Source: Magnetospirillum sp. SS-4
GTDB taxonomy: Bacteria > Pseudomonadota > Alphaproteobacteria > Rhodospirillales > Magnetospirillaceae
Length of the DNA stretch: 64,000 nucleotides
Direction of reading: 5' to 3'
Assembly: GCF_902729425.1 (NCBI RefSeq)
Contig: NZ_LR746530.1
Coordinates: 278,166-342,165, forward strand
The position numbers were made by a program, and so were the translations under genes. Every line of letters starts with the position of its first letter. Positions within the stretch are counted from its first letter, which is position 1. Under the pieces are notes generated by a model. It was not told the origin of the DNA. It saw only the letters and a program-made list of their open reading frames with translations, and made no database searches. Below are positions 1-12,154 of this stretch, in pieces.

Positions 1-3000
1 TCCTCGGTCATCTCCACCAGCAGCCTGTCGCGCTGCTTGGGGGTCAGGTCGCCGGCGGCGACCAGATCGTTGACCAGGATCTTGATGTTGACCTCGTGGT
101 CCGAGCAATCGACCCCGGCGGAATTGTCGATGGCGTCGGTGTCGATGCGCCCTCCCTGTCCCCCGGCTCCCGACTGGGCGTATTCGATGCGGCCAAGCTG
201 GGTGAAGCCCAGATTGGCGCCTTCGCCGACCACGCGGGCGTTGATGTCGCGGCCGTCGACGCGCAGCGAATCGTTGGCGCGGTCGCCGGCGTCGGCGTTG
301 GTCTCGCCCGACGCCTTCACATAGGTGCCGATGCCACCGAAGAACAGCAGGTCCACCGGCGCCCTCAGCAGCACCCGGATCAGTTCGGTGGGGGTGAGCT
401 GGTCGGCATCGATACCGAAACAATCCCTGACCTGCGGGCTGATCGGGATGGTCTTGGCGGTGCGGGGAAAGATGCCGCCGCCTTCGGAAATGGTCGAGAC
501 GTCGTAATCCGGCCACGCCTTGGCGGCATTGAACAGCCGTTCGCGCTCGGCGAAGGTCCGCTGCGGATCGGGATTGGGGTCGAGGAAGACATGGGCGTGG
601 TTGAGCGCCGCCACCAGCCGGATATGGGGCGAACGCAGCATGCCGTTGCCGAACACGTCGCCCGACATGTCGCCGACGCCGACGCAGGTGAAATCCTGGG
701 TGCGGGTGTCGACGCCCATCTCGCGGAAGTGGCGTTCCACCGCCACCCAGGCGCCGCGGGCGGTGATGCCCATCTTCTTGTGGTCGTAGCCCTGGCTGCC
801 GCCCGAGGCGAAGGCGTCGCCCAGCCAGAAGCCGCGTTCCAGCGAGATGGAATTGGCGATGTCGGAGAAGGTGGCGGTGCCCTTGTCGGCCGCCACCACC
901 AGATAGGGGTCGTCGCCGTCCCGGCGCACCGTGTCGGGCGGCGGCACCACCGTTTCGCCGGCCAGGTTGTCGGTGATGTCCAGCAGGCCGCGCATCAGGG
1001 TCTTGTAGCACTCGACGCCCTCGGCCAGGAACGCCTCGCGGCCGCCGGCGGCGGGGGGGCGCTTGACCACGAAGCCGCCCTTGGCTCCCACCGGCACGAT
1101 CACCGCGTTCTTGACCATCTGGGCCTTCATCAGGCCCAGGATCTCGGTGCGGAAGTCTTCCCGCCGGTCCGACCAGCGGATGCCGCCGCGCGCCACCTTG
1201 CCGCCGCGCAGGTGGATGGCCTCGACCCTGGGGGAATAGACGAACACCTCGACCATGGGGCGCGGCGCCGGCAGGTCGTCCACCTGGCGCGAATCCAGCT
1301 TGAACGAGAAATAGGGCTTGGGGCCACCGTCCGGGGTCGTCTGGAAATAGTTCGTTCTCAAGGTGGAACGGATCAGGTTGAGGAATCGGCGCAGGATGCG
1401 GTCGTCGTCGGCGCTGACCACCGCCTCGAGGCCGGCCAGCAATTCGGTCTCGGCCCGGGCGGCGTCGCCCGATTCTCCCCTGGGGTCGAAGATGGCCAGG
1501 AACAGCCGCACCAGCGCCTGGGCCATGGCCGGGTTGCCGCACAGCGCCTGCTCGATGTAGGCCTGGCTGTAGGTGGTGCCGGCCTGACGCAGATACTTGG
1601 TGTAGGCGCGCAGCACCATCACTTCCCGCCAGCCGAGGCCGGCGGTCAGTACCAGGCGGTTGAAGCCGTCGCTTTCGGCGTCGTTCCGCCACACCGCCGC
1701 CAGGGCGTCGTGGAAGAAATCGCGGCGCTCGGCCACGTCCAGGGCGGCGCCGTTGGCGCTTTCCACCTCGAAATCGTGAATCCACACCGCCCGGGCGCCC
1801 GGCGTCGCCGGCCGCACCTCGTGCGGGACCTCGGCGATGACCACCAGACCCATGGCTTCGAGCATGGGCAGCACCGCCGACAGCGCCACCGGCTCGCCGG
1901 CCCGGTACAGCTTGAGGCGGCCCTGATGGGCCGCCGCCGCCACTGGGCGATACAGGTTGAGGCCGATGCCGCCCGCTGCCGCCGCCTCGATGCGGTCGAC
2001 GTCGGATACCGCCACCAGCACCGAATAGCGTTCCCGATACGATGCCGGAAAGGTTTGGGCCCAGCGCCGCGCCAGCGCCAGCCCGGCGGCCTCGCCATGG
2101 GACTGGATCAGGCAGTCGCGCAGATGCTCGGCCCAGCTGCGCGACGCCTCGGTGATGCGGGCCTCCAGCGCCTGGCGGTCCACCGGCGGCACCGCGCCGG
2201 GCGAGGTGCGGAGGATGAAATGCAGCCGCGCCTGCGGCTGGTCGGCCACCTGGGTGTAGAAGGTGTCCAGCGTGCCGGCGAAGCTTTCCTCCAGGATGCT
2301 GGTGATGGCGAGGCGCAGCGGCGTGTCGTAGCGGTCGCGCGGCACGAACACCAGGCACGAGATGAAGCGCTCGAACTCGTCCTTGCGCACGAACACCGCC
2401 ACGTTCTGGCGTTCCTGCAGGTGCAGGATGCCGATGGCGGTGTCATGGAGCGCTTCTTCCGATGTCTGGAACAGCTCATCCCGGGGATAGGTCTCCAGGA
2501 TGTTGGCCAGGGCCTTGGCGGCGTGGCCGGACCGCAGGAAGCCGGCGCGGGCCTCCACCTGGGCGATCTTGCGGCGCAGCAGCGGAATCTGGGCCGGCCG
2601 GTCGGTGTAGGCCGACGAGGTGAACAGGCCGAGAAAGGCGTGCATGCCGACGACCGAGCCATCGGGGCCGAACCGCTTCAGTCCGATGATGTCCATGCGT
2701 ACCGGCCGGTGGACGCGGGCGTGACGGGCCGATTTGGTGACCAGGACCGGTTCCGGCCGCCGCAGGAAGACCCGCATCTCGATGGGCATGGCGGCCAGGG
2801 TGACGGTGTCGTCGAACACGCGGGAATCGGGATCGCGCAGGATTCCGAGACTGCTGCCGCCGTCGGCGGTGACCGAATCGTCCCCGCCCAGCTCGAACCA
2901 GCGATAGCCGAGGAAGGTGAAATGGTTGTCGGACAGCCAGGCCAGGAAGGCCAGCGCCTCCCGCTTTTCTTCCGCGGCCAGGCCGTCGGAGCCGGACTCG

Positions 3001-3584
3001 AATTCGGCGACGGCGTCGCCCATGCGGGCCAGCATGGCGCGCCAGTCGTCCACCGCCCGCCGGACCTCCGCCAGCACGTCGGAGAGGGCGGCGGCGACAT
3101 CGGCGTGGGTTTCCGGCGGCTGGCGGTCGATCTCGATGTGCATCACCGATTCGCGGGCGCCGTCGGCGACGGCGCCGTTGCCCAGCACGTCCTCCATCCG
3201 GCCGGCCGCGGTGCGGCGGACCGAGATCACCGGATGCAGCAGCAGGTGGATGCCGATGCCGCGACGCGCCAGTTCCATGGACACCGAATCCACCAGGAAC
3301 GGCATGTCGTCATTGACGATCTCGATCACCGTATGGCTGGACACCCAGCCGTGGCGGTCCAGGTCGGGGTCGAACACCCGGATGGCCGGCCGGCCCGGCG
3401 GCCGGTCGCGCAGGAAGGTGAATAATCCCAGGGCCGCGCCGAACAGCAGCTCAGGATCGTTGCGGGCCACGTCGCCTTCGGCCATGCCGGAGAAATAGTG
3501 CCGGATCAGCCGTCCGGCGCCGCCGCCGGTCAGGGATTCGGGCAGATCGGCGAGACGCCGGTCGAGAAACGTCGCGAAGTCCAT
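1..3584 (-). CDS. gdhB: NAD-specific glutamate dehydrogenase, large type (5' part; 3' end outside window)
   Basis: Oxidative deamination of glutamate to 2-oxoglutarate with NAD. About 1194 codons are present and no stop occurs before the left edge; the family is about 1600 residues, so the C-terminal quarter is missing. ATG at 3584 opens MDFATFLDRRLADLPESL. The N-terminal ACT-like regulatory half is followed by the catalytic region around residues 790-840, with GGIRWSDRREDFRTEILGL, KAQMVKNAVIVPVGAKGG and further on CVGVGDMSGDVFGNGML, all signatures of the giant (L-GDH) class. It is transcribed divergently from dapB across a 152-base gap that contains an 18-base dyad. The long open frame on the opposite strand (about 96-3425) is a GC-rich shadow. 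The family call is very secure; only the symbol is a choice. Confidence 0.95.
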   Translation of the reverse strand, partial: MDFATFLDRRLADLPESLTGGGAGRLIRHYFSGMAEGDVARNDPELLFGAALGLFTFLRDRPPGRPAIRVFDPDLDRHGWVSSHTVIEIVNDDMPFLVDSVSMELARRGIGIHLLLHPVISVRRTAAGRMEDVLGNGAVADGARESVMHIEIDRQPPETHADVAAALSDVLAEVRRAVDDWRAMLARMGDAVAEFESGSDGLAAEEKREALAFLAWLSDNHFTFLGYRWFELGGDDSVTADGGSSLGILRDPDSRVFDDTVTLAAMPIEMRVFLRRPEPVLVTKSARHARVHRPVRMDIIGLKRFGPDGSVVGMHAFLGLFTSSAYTDRPAQIPLLRRKIAQVEARAGFLRSGHAAKALANILETYPRDELFQTSEEALHDTAIGILHLQERQNVAVFVRKDEFERFISCLVFVPRDRYDTPLRLAITSILEESFAGTLDTFYTQVADQPQARLHFILRTSPGAVPPVDRQALEARITEASRSWAEHLRDCLIQSHGEAAGLALARRWAQTFPASYRERYSVLVAVSDVDRIEAAAAGGIGLNLYRPVAAAAHQGRLKLYRAGEPVALSAVLPMLEAMGLVVIAEVPHEVRPATPGARAVWIHDFEVESANGAALDVAERRDFFHDALAAVWRNDAESDGFNRLVLTAGLGWREVMVLRAYTKYLRQAGTTYSQAYIEQALCGNPAMAQALVRLFLAIFDPRGESGDAARAETELLAGLEAVVSADDDRILRRFLNLIRSTLRTNYFQTTPDGGPKPYFSFKLDSRQVDDLPAPRPMVEVFVYSPRVEAIHLRGGKVARGGIRWSDRREDFRTEILGLMKAQMVKNAVIVPVGAKGGFVVKRPPAAGGREAFLAEGVECYKTLMRGLLDITDNLAGETVVPPPDTVRRDGDDPYLVVAADKGTATFSDIANSISLERGFWLGDAFASGGSQGYDHKKMGITARGAWVAVERHFREMGVDTRTQDFTCVGVGDMSGDVFGNGMLRSPHIRLVAALNHAHVFLDPNPDPQRTFAERERLFNAAKAWPDYDVSTISEGGGIFPRTAKTIPISPQVRDCFGIDADQLTPTELIRVLLRAPVDLLFFGGIGTYVKASGETNADAGDRANDSLRVDGRDINARVVGEGANLGFTQLGRIEYAQSGAGGQGGRIDTDAIDNSAGVDCSDHEVNIKILVNDLVAAGDLTPKQRDRLLVEMTE

Positions 3585-3632
3585 GGTTCCCATCCCCCTT
3601 CGTCCGCACCGTCTTTCAAAGGTGGGACTGAA

Positions 3633-3650
3633 GTCTTGAATCATCAAGAC
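3633..3650. promoter_or_regulatory. 18-bp dyad between gdh and dapB
   Basis: GTCTTGA-ATCA-TCAAGAC is a perfect 7+7 inverted repeat with a 4-base centre. It lies in the 152-base divergent promoter region, about 49 bases from the gdh start and 87 from the dapB start. Its size and symmetry resemble a dimeric regulator operator. Which regulator binds is unknown, and no promoter boxes are assigned. Confidence 0.45.
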
Positions 3651-3736
3651 ATTTCCATGGTGCTGTGCAACCGGGCTTCGTTCGGATATGGTTTTGCCGC
3701 GAGATCGCCTGTTCACCGGAGCTTGAGGGACGTGTC

Positions 3737-4534
3737 ATGAGGATCGGAATTGTCGGCTGCGCCGGGCGCATGGGACGGATGCTGGTCAACGCGGTGCTCG
3801 ATACCGACGGCTGCGTCCTGGCCGGCGGGACCGAGCGGCTGGGCAGCGACGCCCTCGATTCCGACCTGGGCGAACTGGTCGGCCGCGACCGTGCCGGCGT
3901 GCCGGTGGAATCCGACGCCCGGCTGCTGTTCCAGCGGTCCGAGGCGGTGATCGACTTCACCGCGCCGGCCGCCACCCTGGCCCATGCCGCCCTGGCGGCC
4001 GAGCTGGGCCGCGTCCTGGTGGTGGGAACCACCGGCCTGTCCTCCGACGACGAGGGGCGCTTGCGGGAGGCGGCCGAACGCGCCGCCATCGTCTATGCCC
4101 CTAATTTCAGCATCGGCGTCAATCTGCTGATGGCCTTGACCGAACGGGCGTCGGCCATTCTCGCCGACGATTACGATATCGAAATCGTCGAGATGCACCA
4201 CCGCCACAAGGTCGATTCCCCCAGCGGCACCGCCTTGGGCCTGGGTCGCGCCGCCGCCCGGGGCCGCGAGGTGGCCCTGGATTCGGTGTGGTGCAAGAGC
4301 CGCGACGGACATACCGGCGCGCGGCCACGGGGCGAGATCGGCTTCGCCACCCTCAGGGGCGGCGACGTGGTGGGCGACCACACCGTAATGTTCGCCGCCG
4401 AGGGCGAGCGGGTCGAGCTGACCCACAAGGCCTCCAACCGCGCCGTGTTCGCCCGGGGCGCGGTGCGTGCCGCCCTGTGGGCCAGGGGGCAGTCGCCCGG
4501 TCTTTACTCCATGCGCGACGTCCTGGGCATTTGA
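3737..4534 (+). CDS. dapB: 4-hydroxy-tetrahydrodipicolinate reductase
   Basis: Reduces the hydroxy-tetrahydrodipicolinate made by DapA to tetrahydrodipicolinate, on the lysine/diaminopimelate pathway in the cytoplasm. The protein is 265 residues, normal for the family. The Rossmann motif is at the start (G7-CA-G10-RM-G13), APNFSIGVNLL lies mid-protein, and the catalytic block EMHHRHKVDSPSGTAL spans about residues 152-167, with the His pair and Lys. I chose ATG 3737 because it starts directly at the Rossmann strand and has GAGG eight bases upstream; the frame is open further upstream (to 3665), but that extension is not family-like. It is monocistronic or nearly so; the next gene starts 83 bases on. 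dapD and dapE lie 54 kb away in this window. Confidence 0.96.
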   Translation: MRIGIVGCAGRMGRMLVNAVLDTDGCVLAGGTERLGSDALDSDLGELVGRDRAGVPVESDARLLFQRSEAVIDFTAPAATLAHAALAAELGRVLVVGTTGLSSDDEGRLREAAERAAIVYAPNFSIGVNLLMALTERASAILADDYDIEIVEMHHRHKVDSPSGTALGLGRAAARGREVALDSVWCKSRDGHTGARPRGEIGFATLRGGDVVGDHTVMFAAEGERVELTHKASNRAVFARGAVRAALWARGQSPGLYSMRDVLGI

Positions 4535-4617
4535 GGGCAAGTTCAGGGCGCCGAGAATCGATGACGCGCCGTCATGGCCGTGTCATATTCGCAGATGCGA
4601 TATAGAGGCGATGCGGC

Positions 4618-5256
4618 ATGCGGGCGGGCCACTGGCTGATCATGGCGGCGGGGTTTGCGCTGGCGGCGGGTGGGGCCAGGGCCGATTCCCGCGCCGTCGC
4701 CATCCTTGACGCCGGCCTGCCGCTGCCTGGAAGCGCCTTCGAGGAGGCCCGTGCCATGCCGCTCGCCCCCGGCCAGCGGCTGATCTGCGACACCGACGTC
4801 GACAAGCCCCGGCTGGAGCCGGCGCGGATACTGGAACCGCAGTCGGGTCGCGGTTCCGCCCGCGTCCGCCGCTGTTCCGTGTTCGCCCCGGCCGCCGGCG
4901 GCGAGGTCTGGACCCAGGCCGCCATCGCCACCCTGGCCGGTCCGGCGCGATTGTGGCTGGTTTTCGTCGAACAGGGCGCCGGCGGACGCTTCAATCTGGT
5001 TCAGGTGCGCCTGTCGGCCGCCCGCGACCAGTGGGACAGGATCGCCGCCGCCCTGGGCGGCACCCTGGGGCCGGGCGCCGCCGACGGGTCGCGCTATCTG
5101 TCGTGGGTGGACAGCCGGCATGAAACCTTGATGTTCGTCGATGGCAAGCATCCGTCCGAATTCAAGATCGTCGTCGACGACGTGCGGCTCCGCCGGCTGC
5201 TGCGCTCGCCCGGCGCCCTGCCCAATCCCGCCCCCGCCCTGCCCAATTCCGACTGA
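4618..5256 (+). CDS. Secreted protein of unknown function, paralogue 1
   Basis: A 212-residue protein with a signal peptide (hydrophobic stretch about residues 6-20, likely cut after ARA), so periplasmic. It is clearly related to the next gene: both contain RLIC-x4-DKP, a second Cys 29 residues after the first (C57 and C86 here), an aromatic-rich strand (LWLVFVEQ here, FWFMAIED there), and the RWVN/SWVD segment before a C-terminal helix. The conserved Cys pair suggests a disulfide, in keeping with export. GAGG stands 11-14 bases before the ATG. Only 24 bases separate it from its paralogue, so the two are likely one operon. I do not recognise the family. Confidence 0.8.
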   Translation: MRAGHWLIMAAGFALAAGGARADSRAVAILDAGLPLPGSAFEEARAMPLAPGQRLICDTDVDKPRLEPARILEPQSGRGSARVRRCSVFAPAAGGEVWTQAAIATLAGPARLWLVFVEQGAGGRFNLVQVRLSAARDQWDRIAAALGGTLGPGAADGSRYLSWVDSRHETLMFVDGKHPSEFKIVVDDVRLRRLLRSPGALPNPAPALPNSD

Positions 5257-5280
5257 CGTCCCCACCGCTGGAAAGAGACC

Positions 5281-5868
5281 ATGCGCCTGATCCTCGCCCT
5301 TGTCGCCATTCTGGTCGTCGTGCCGGCCCAGGCCCAGACCAGCCGTCCCCTGGAAATCGCCCAGGCCCAGATCGGCATGCGGCTGAACCAGCTGCGCTTC
5401 GCCGCCCTGCCCGCCGGTTCCCGGCTGATCTGCGGCCGCGACCAGGACAAGCCGGCGGGGGCCGAGCACGCCCACCTGATGCTGCCGGGAGCCATGGCCA
5501 GCGCCGGAATCGACCGCTGCGCCATTTTCAGCGACGACGGTAAGGGCAAGTGGGTGATCCGTCCCAGCCAGCTCAGTGGCATTCCCACCGAGTTCTGGTT
5601 CATGGCCATCGAGGACGAGGCCGGCAGCCAGCGTATCTTCCAGATCGTCGCCCGCCAGCCCAAGGATTATTTCGAGAAGACCGCCGCCTTCCTGTCCGAC
5701 CGCTGGGGGGCGCCGGTACAGAAGGCGCCCTATTTCGTCCGCTGGGTCAACGGCACCCAGGAGGGCCAGATGAAGGAGGACGACGAGGGGGTGATGATCT
5801 TCCTGTTCGACACCAGGCTGTTCCAGCTGATGGAATCGCGCATGCCCAAGGGAAAGCCCAGGAAGTAG
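5281..5868 (+). CDS. Secreted protein of unknown function, paralogue 2
   Basis: A 195-residue protein with a clear signal peptide ending in PAQAQ. It pairs with the preceding gene as a tandem duplicate: LPAGSRLICGRDQDKP (C51), DRCAIF (C80, the same 29-residue Cys spacing), WFMAIEDEAGSQRIFQIV and a terminal segment IFLFDTRLFQLMESRMP. GGAAAGAGA upstream of the ATG serves as ribosome site. The two copies are strongly diverged (only short motif identity), so the duplication is old or the copies have specialised. Function unknown; nothing indicates an enzyme active site. Confidence 0.82.
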   Translation: MRLILALVAILVVVPAQAQTSRPLEIAQAQIGMRLNQLRFAALPAGSRLICGRDQDKPAGAEHAHLMLPGAMASAGIDRCAIFSDDGKGKWVIRPSQLSGIPTEFWFMAIEDEAGSQRIFQIVARQPKDYFEKTAAFLSDRWGAPVQKAPYFVRWVNGTQEGQMKEDDEGVMIFLFDTRLFQLMESRMPKGKPRK

Positions 5869-5881
5869 GCGGCGGCGGCCG

Positions 5882-6739
5882 TCACCGGTCCGGTGCGTCG
5901 TGGATGAAGCGGGCGATGGTCGCCGCCACCTCGTCCTCCTGGCCGAAGAACCCATGGGGCGACTGGCCGCGGCAGGACGCGATGTCCCGAAATGATTCGG
6001 ATCCGCCGGAACCGCCGGCGACCACCGCCACCTGACGGCGGGTGACGTGATTCAGCCGGGCGGCCACCTCGGCCATCATGTCCGGAGGCGAGCGGATGCA
6101 CCTGTCGTCCTTGTGTCCCACCAGCAGCACCGGCATTGCAAGGGTCTCCAGCGGCAGGTCGAAAACGGTCTGCGCCACCCAGGTCTTGCGGGCGAAGGCA
6201 TCGCCGTTCGTCAGTACCGAGGTCAGCACCAGCCCGTCCGGAGCGGCGGGTCCCCGAAGGCGCGAGGCGGCATTGACGGCCGAAATGGTCCCCCGGCTGG
6301 TGCCAAGCAGCCAGACCGCCCCGCCGACGCGGCGGCGCAGGTCGAGGATGATGCCGCCCAGGTCCTCGGCATGCTGCCGCTCGATGCGGAATCCTTTCAG
6401 CCCGTCCTCGCCGGCATGGTCCGACGGCGTATCTGCCAAGGCGGTGGCGAAGCCGTCGCGCTGAAACAGCGATTGCATGCGCACCAGGGAATTTCCAGCC
6501 AGCAGGGCCGGGCAACCATCGTCGTCGAGACCGAGATGGCCGTCGCCGCCCGGCAGCAGCAGCAAGGTGGTCGGCGGGGACGCCGCCGCGCCATCCGCCG
6601 GAGTCGACAAGACATAGCGGGTGGTGGTGGCGTCGTGGGTGACAATCCCGATAACCTGGCCGCAGGGTTCGGCCATGGCCGGATTCCGGGTCAGCGGCAA
6701 CAGGAGCAGGAACAAGATAAGCCCGGCGCGATTCGGCAC
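5882..6739 (-). CDS. Secreted alpha/beta hydrolase-fold protein
   Basis: A 285-residue exported protein: signal peptide with a Leu-rich core ending NPAMAEP, then an alpha/beta hydrolase fold. Visible are the oxyanion-side LLLLPGGDGHLG, the nucleophile elbow GTSRGT (Ser148), the acid in VGHKDDRC (Asp212 or 213) and the final His in SPHGFFG, a complete catalytic triad in the expected order. Two Cys near the ends may form a disulfide. The start is GTG at 6739, with GAGGAG nine bases before it. The stop lies 13 bases from the stop of the convergent secreted gene. Substrate unknown; esterase or peptidase activity is possible. Confidence 0.78.
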   Translation of the reverse strand: MPNRAGLILFLLLLPLTRNPAMAEPCGQVIGIVTHDATTTRYVLSTPADGAAASPPTTLLLLPGGDGHLGLDDDGCPALLAGNSLVRMQSLFQRDGFATALADTPSDHAGEDGLKGFRIERQHAEDLGGIILDLRRRVGGAVWLLGTSRGTISAVNAASRLRGPAAPDGLVLTSVLTNGDAFARKTWVAQTVFDLPLETLAMPVLLVGHKDDRCIRSPPDMMAEVAARLNHVTRRQVAVVAGGSGGSESFRDIASCRGQSPHGFFGQEDEVAATIARFIHDAPDR

Positions 6740-7060
6740 GATGGTCTCCTCGAACCCGTCCTTGATATCACAAATGGCGGCGCCGGGCGCCGGAACCCTA
6801 CCGGAATGGCTGGTTCACTGGCGGTCCGATCCTTTCGGAAGGTTCACCGTCCGGAAGATGAATCGGCCCACAAGATATTGAGATAGTGCGCTGATTCACC
6901 ATACGGATGGTTCACGGGGGTGAACCCTCTGTATGGATCAGGGCACTAGGGTCGATGCCCTACGCCATAGGTGCGGGGAATCGATACCGTTGCGCCGGTT
7001 GAGCAATGGATAATCAGCGTTATAGTCAGAACCTTGGGTTGCTTATCTGGAGTGTGGGGC
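6740..7060. other. Gene-free stretch with iterated GGTTCAC motifs and a 38-base dyad
   Basis: 321 bases between the divergent hydrolase and pilZ starts, without a credible gene. GGTTCAC occurs at 6812, 6841 and 6909, GATTCAC at 6893, and the inverse GTGAACC at 6920. The last pair lies in a symmetric dyad (6899-6936): CCATAC, 4 bases, GGTTCAC, 4-base centre, GTGAACC, 4 bases, GTATGG. A further AGGGCA/TGCCCT pair spans 6940-6961. The local composition is less GC-rich than the flanks, as expected for a regulatory region. Confidence 0.6.
6899..6936. repeat. 38-base symmetric dyad upstream of pilZ
   Basis: Two nested inverted-repeat arms, CCATAC/GTATGG and GGTTCAC/GTGAACC, are separated by equal 4-base gaps around a GGGG centre: 13 matched pairs in perfect register. 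It could be a double operator or a cruciform. No U-run follows on either strand, so a terminator role is less likely. Confidence 0.5.
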
Positions 7061-7444
7061 ATGTCGTTTGAACGGACCGAGCTGCGGGCCTATCCCAGGT
7101 TGTCCTGGGCCCATCCCGTTCTGCTGGAGGTGTCCGGAATCGCGCAGCCGGCCCAGGTGGTCGACCTGTCCCAGGGCGGCTGCAAGCTGATGCCGTCCGA
7201 TCTGATCGCGCTGATCGAGGTGGATATCGGGCCGGGTTCGCCGCTGCTGGTCGAGATCGAGGGCCACCGCTTCGAGGTAGTGGTGCGTTGGGCCACCCCC
7301 AATCGGACCGCCCTGGGCTGCGCCTTCGAGGCGCCCTTGTCGGAGGCCGACATTTCGGCGCTGATCCTCAGAATTTCAGACGCAGCCAATAGCCGGCCAG
7401 CACGCCGGCCAGCGCCAGTGCCGCCAGTATCAATGCTCGTGGCG

Positions 7445-7450
<6 letters not shown>
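7061..7450 (+). CDS. PilZ-domain protein (probable c-di-GMP receptor)
   Basis: A 129-residue protein consisting almost entirely of one PilZ domain. The c-di-GMP binding signature is intact: R9-x3-R13 (RAYPR) and D35-x-S37-x2-G40 (DLSQGG), followed by a beta-barrel with VVRWATPNRTALGCAFEAP. ATG 7061 was chosen because it sits eight bases after GGAG and begins the domain; the frame is open back to 6971. The last 27 codons overlap, on the opposite strand, a micro-ORF coupled to cobN, and its Pro/Arg-rich tail (about residues 105-129) looks like antisense read-through rather than a conserved part. A single-domain PilZ protein usually acts through a partner; none is evident next door. Confidence 0.85.
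7368..7448 (-). CDS. 26-residue single-span membrane peptide coupled to cobN
   Basis: Begins with ATG at 7448, overlapping the cobN stop in an ATGA. It encodes Met-Thr-Pro-Arg, a hydrophobic helix of about 17 residues with a GVLAG (GxxxG) motif, then YWLRLKF and a TGA at 7370-7368. The topology (short N-tail, one span, basic C-tail) and the stop/start overlap, seen at most joints of this operon, argue for real translation. Against it: the extreme shortness and the full antisense overlap with the 3' end of pilZ. It is not a recognised cobalt-transporter subunit (CbtB is about twice as long and His-tailed). Function unknown. Confidence 0.5.
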
Positions 7451-11131
<3,681 letters not shown>

Positions 11132-12148
11132 CTAGAGGCCCTTTCCCCTGACCGCCGCCTCGATGGCGGCGCGGTCGAGCCCCTTGCGGCCGATCACCAC
11201 CAGATGGCCGGCGCGGTCCTCGCCGATCGCCCAGGGCCGGTCGAAATAGCGTTCGATCCGGGCGCCCACCGCCTGGACCACCTGACGGGAGTCCTTGCCG
11301 GCGATGGCGAGGAAGCCCTTGAGGCGCAGGATGTCGTGGCCGGCGATGACCTCGATCAGCCGGCGTTCCAGCGCCGCCGGATCGGCGACGGCGGGCAGCC
11401 GGATGGCGAAGCTTTCGAAATCGTCATGATCGTGGCCGTCCTCGGCGTCATGGTGCGACGGCCTGGCCGCCAGATCGTCCTCGGCGGCGGCGGCGAGGCC
11501 CAGCACCACCAGCGGATCGATGGCGCTCTGGCGGGTCGGCAGGGTCTTGACGCCGGGGCGCAGGCGGGGGCGCAGGCCGGCCTCGAACGCCGCTAGATCA
11601 GACGCCTCCATCAGGTCGGCCTTGTTGAGCAGCACCATGTCGGCGGCGGCCAGCTGGTCCTCGAACACCTCTTCCAGCGGGTTGTCGTGGTCGGGCCGCG
11701 CCCGCTCCTCCTCGGTGCTGGCGAAGCGGCCGGCGGCGGCGGCCGGGCTGTCCACCACCGCCACCACGCCATCGACGGTGACGCGCGAACGGATTTCCGG
11801 CCAGTGGAACGCCTTGACCAGCGGCTTGGGCAGGGCCAGTCCGGACGTTTCTATAACGATATGGTCCGGTGGGTCGGCGCGGTCCAGCAGGGCCTGCATG
11901 GTGGGCAGGAACTCGTCGGCCACGGTGCAGCACAGGCAGCCATTGGCCAGCTCGATGATGTCGTCGTCGGCGCATCCGGCGACGCCGCAGGCGGCCAGCA
12001 GGTCGCCATCGACGCCGAGATCGCCGAACTCGTTGATGATCAGGGCGATGCGGCGGCCCTGGTTGTGGGCCAGCAGGTGGCGGACCAGGGTGGTCTTGCC
12101 GGCCCCCAGGAAGCCGGTGACGATGGTGGCGGGGATCTTGCGGCTCAT
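11132..12148 (-). CDS. cobW: CobW-family metal-chaperone GTPase
   Basis: A 338-residue G3E GTPase thought to deliver cobalt for corrin synthesis. Seen: Walker A GFLGAGKTT at residues 12-20, the CxCC metal motif (GCLCC), ETSGLALPKPL as switch region, NKAD specificity motif, and a His/Asp-rich loop (HHDAEDGHDHDD) before the C-terminal CobW_C domain. Its position between cobU and cobN supports the cobalamin role over a zinc role. ATG at 12148 lies six bases after the cobU stop and its stop abuts the cobN start. Confidence 0.95.
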   Translation of the reverse strand: MSRKIPATIVTGFLGAGKTTLVRHLLAHNQGRRIALIINEFGDLGVDGDLLAACGVAGCADDDIIELANGCLCCTVADEFLPTMQALLDRADPPDHIVIETSGLALPKPLVKAFHWPEIRSRVTVDGVVAVVDSPAAAAGRFASTEEERARPDHDNPLEEVFEDQLAAADMVLLNKADLMEASDLAAFEAGLRPRLRPGVKTLPTRQSAIDPLVVLGLAAAAEDDLAARPSHHDAEDGHDHDDFESFAIRLPAVADPAALERRLIEVIAGHDILRLKGFLAIAGKDSRQVVQAVGARIERYFDRPWAIGEDRAGHLVVIGRKGLDRAAIEAAVRGKGL

Positions 12149-12154
12149 GATTGC

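Noticed and set aside
96-3425. 1109-codon open frame on the plus strand
   Set aside because: Antisense to the glutamate dehydrogenase. Its product is low-complexity His/Gly/Arg/Gln sequence without motifs, as expected for the shadow frame of a GC-rich gene.
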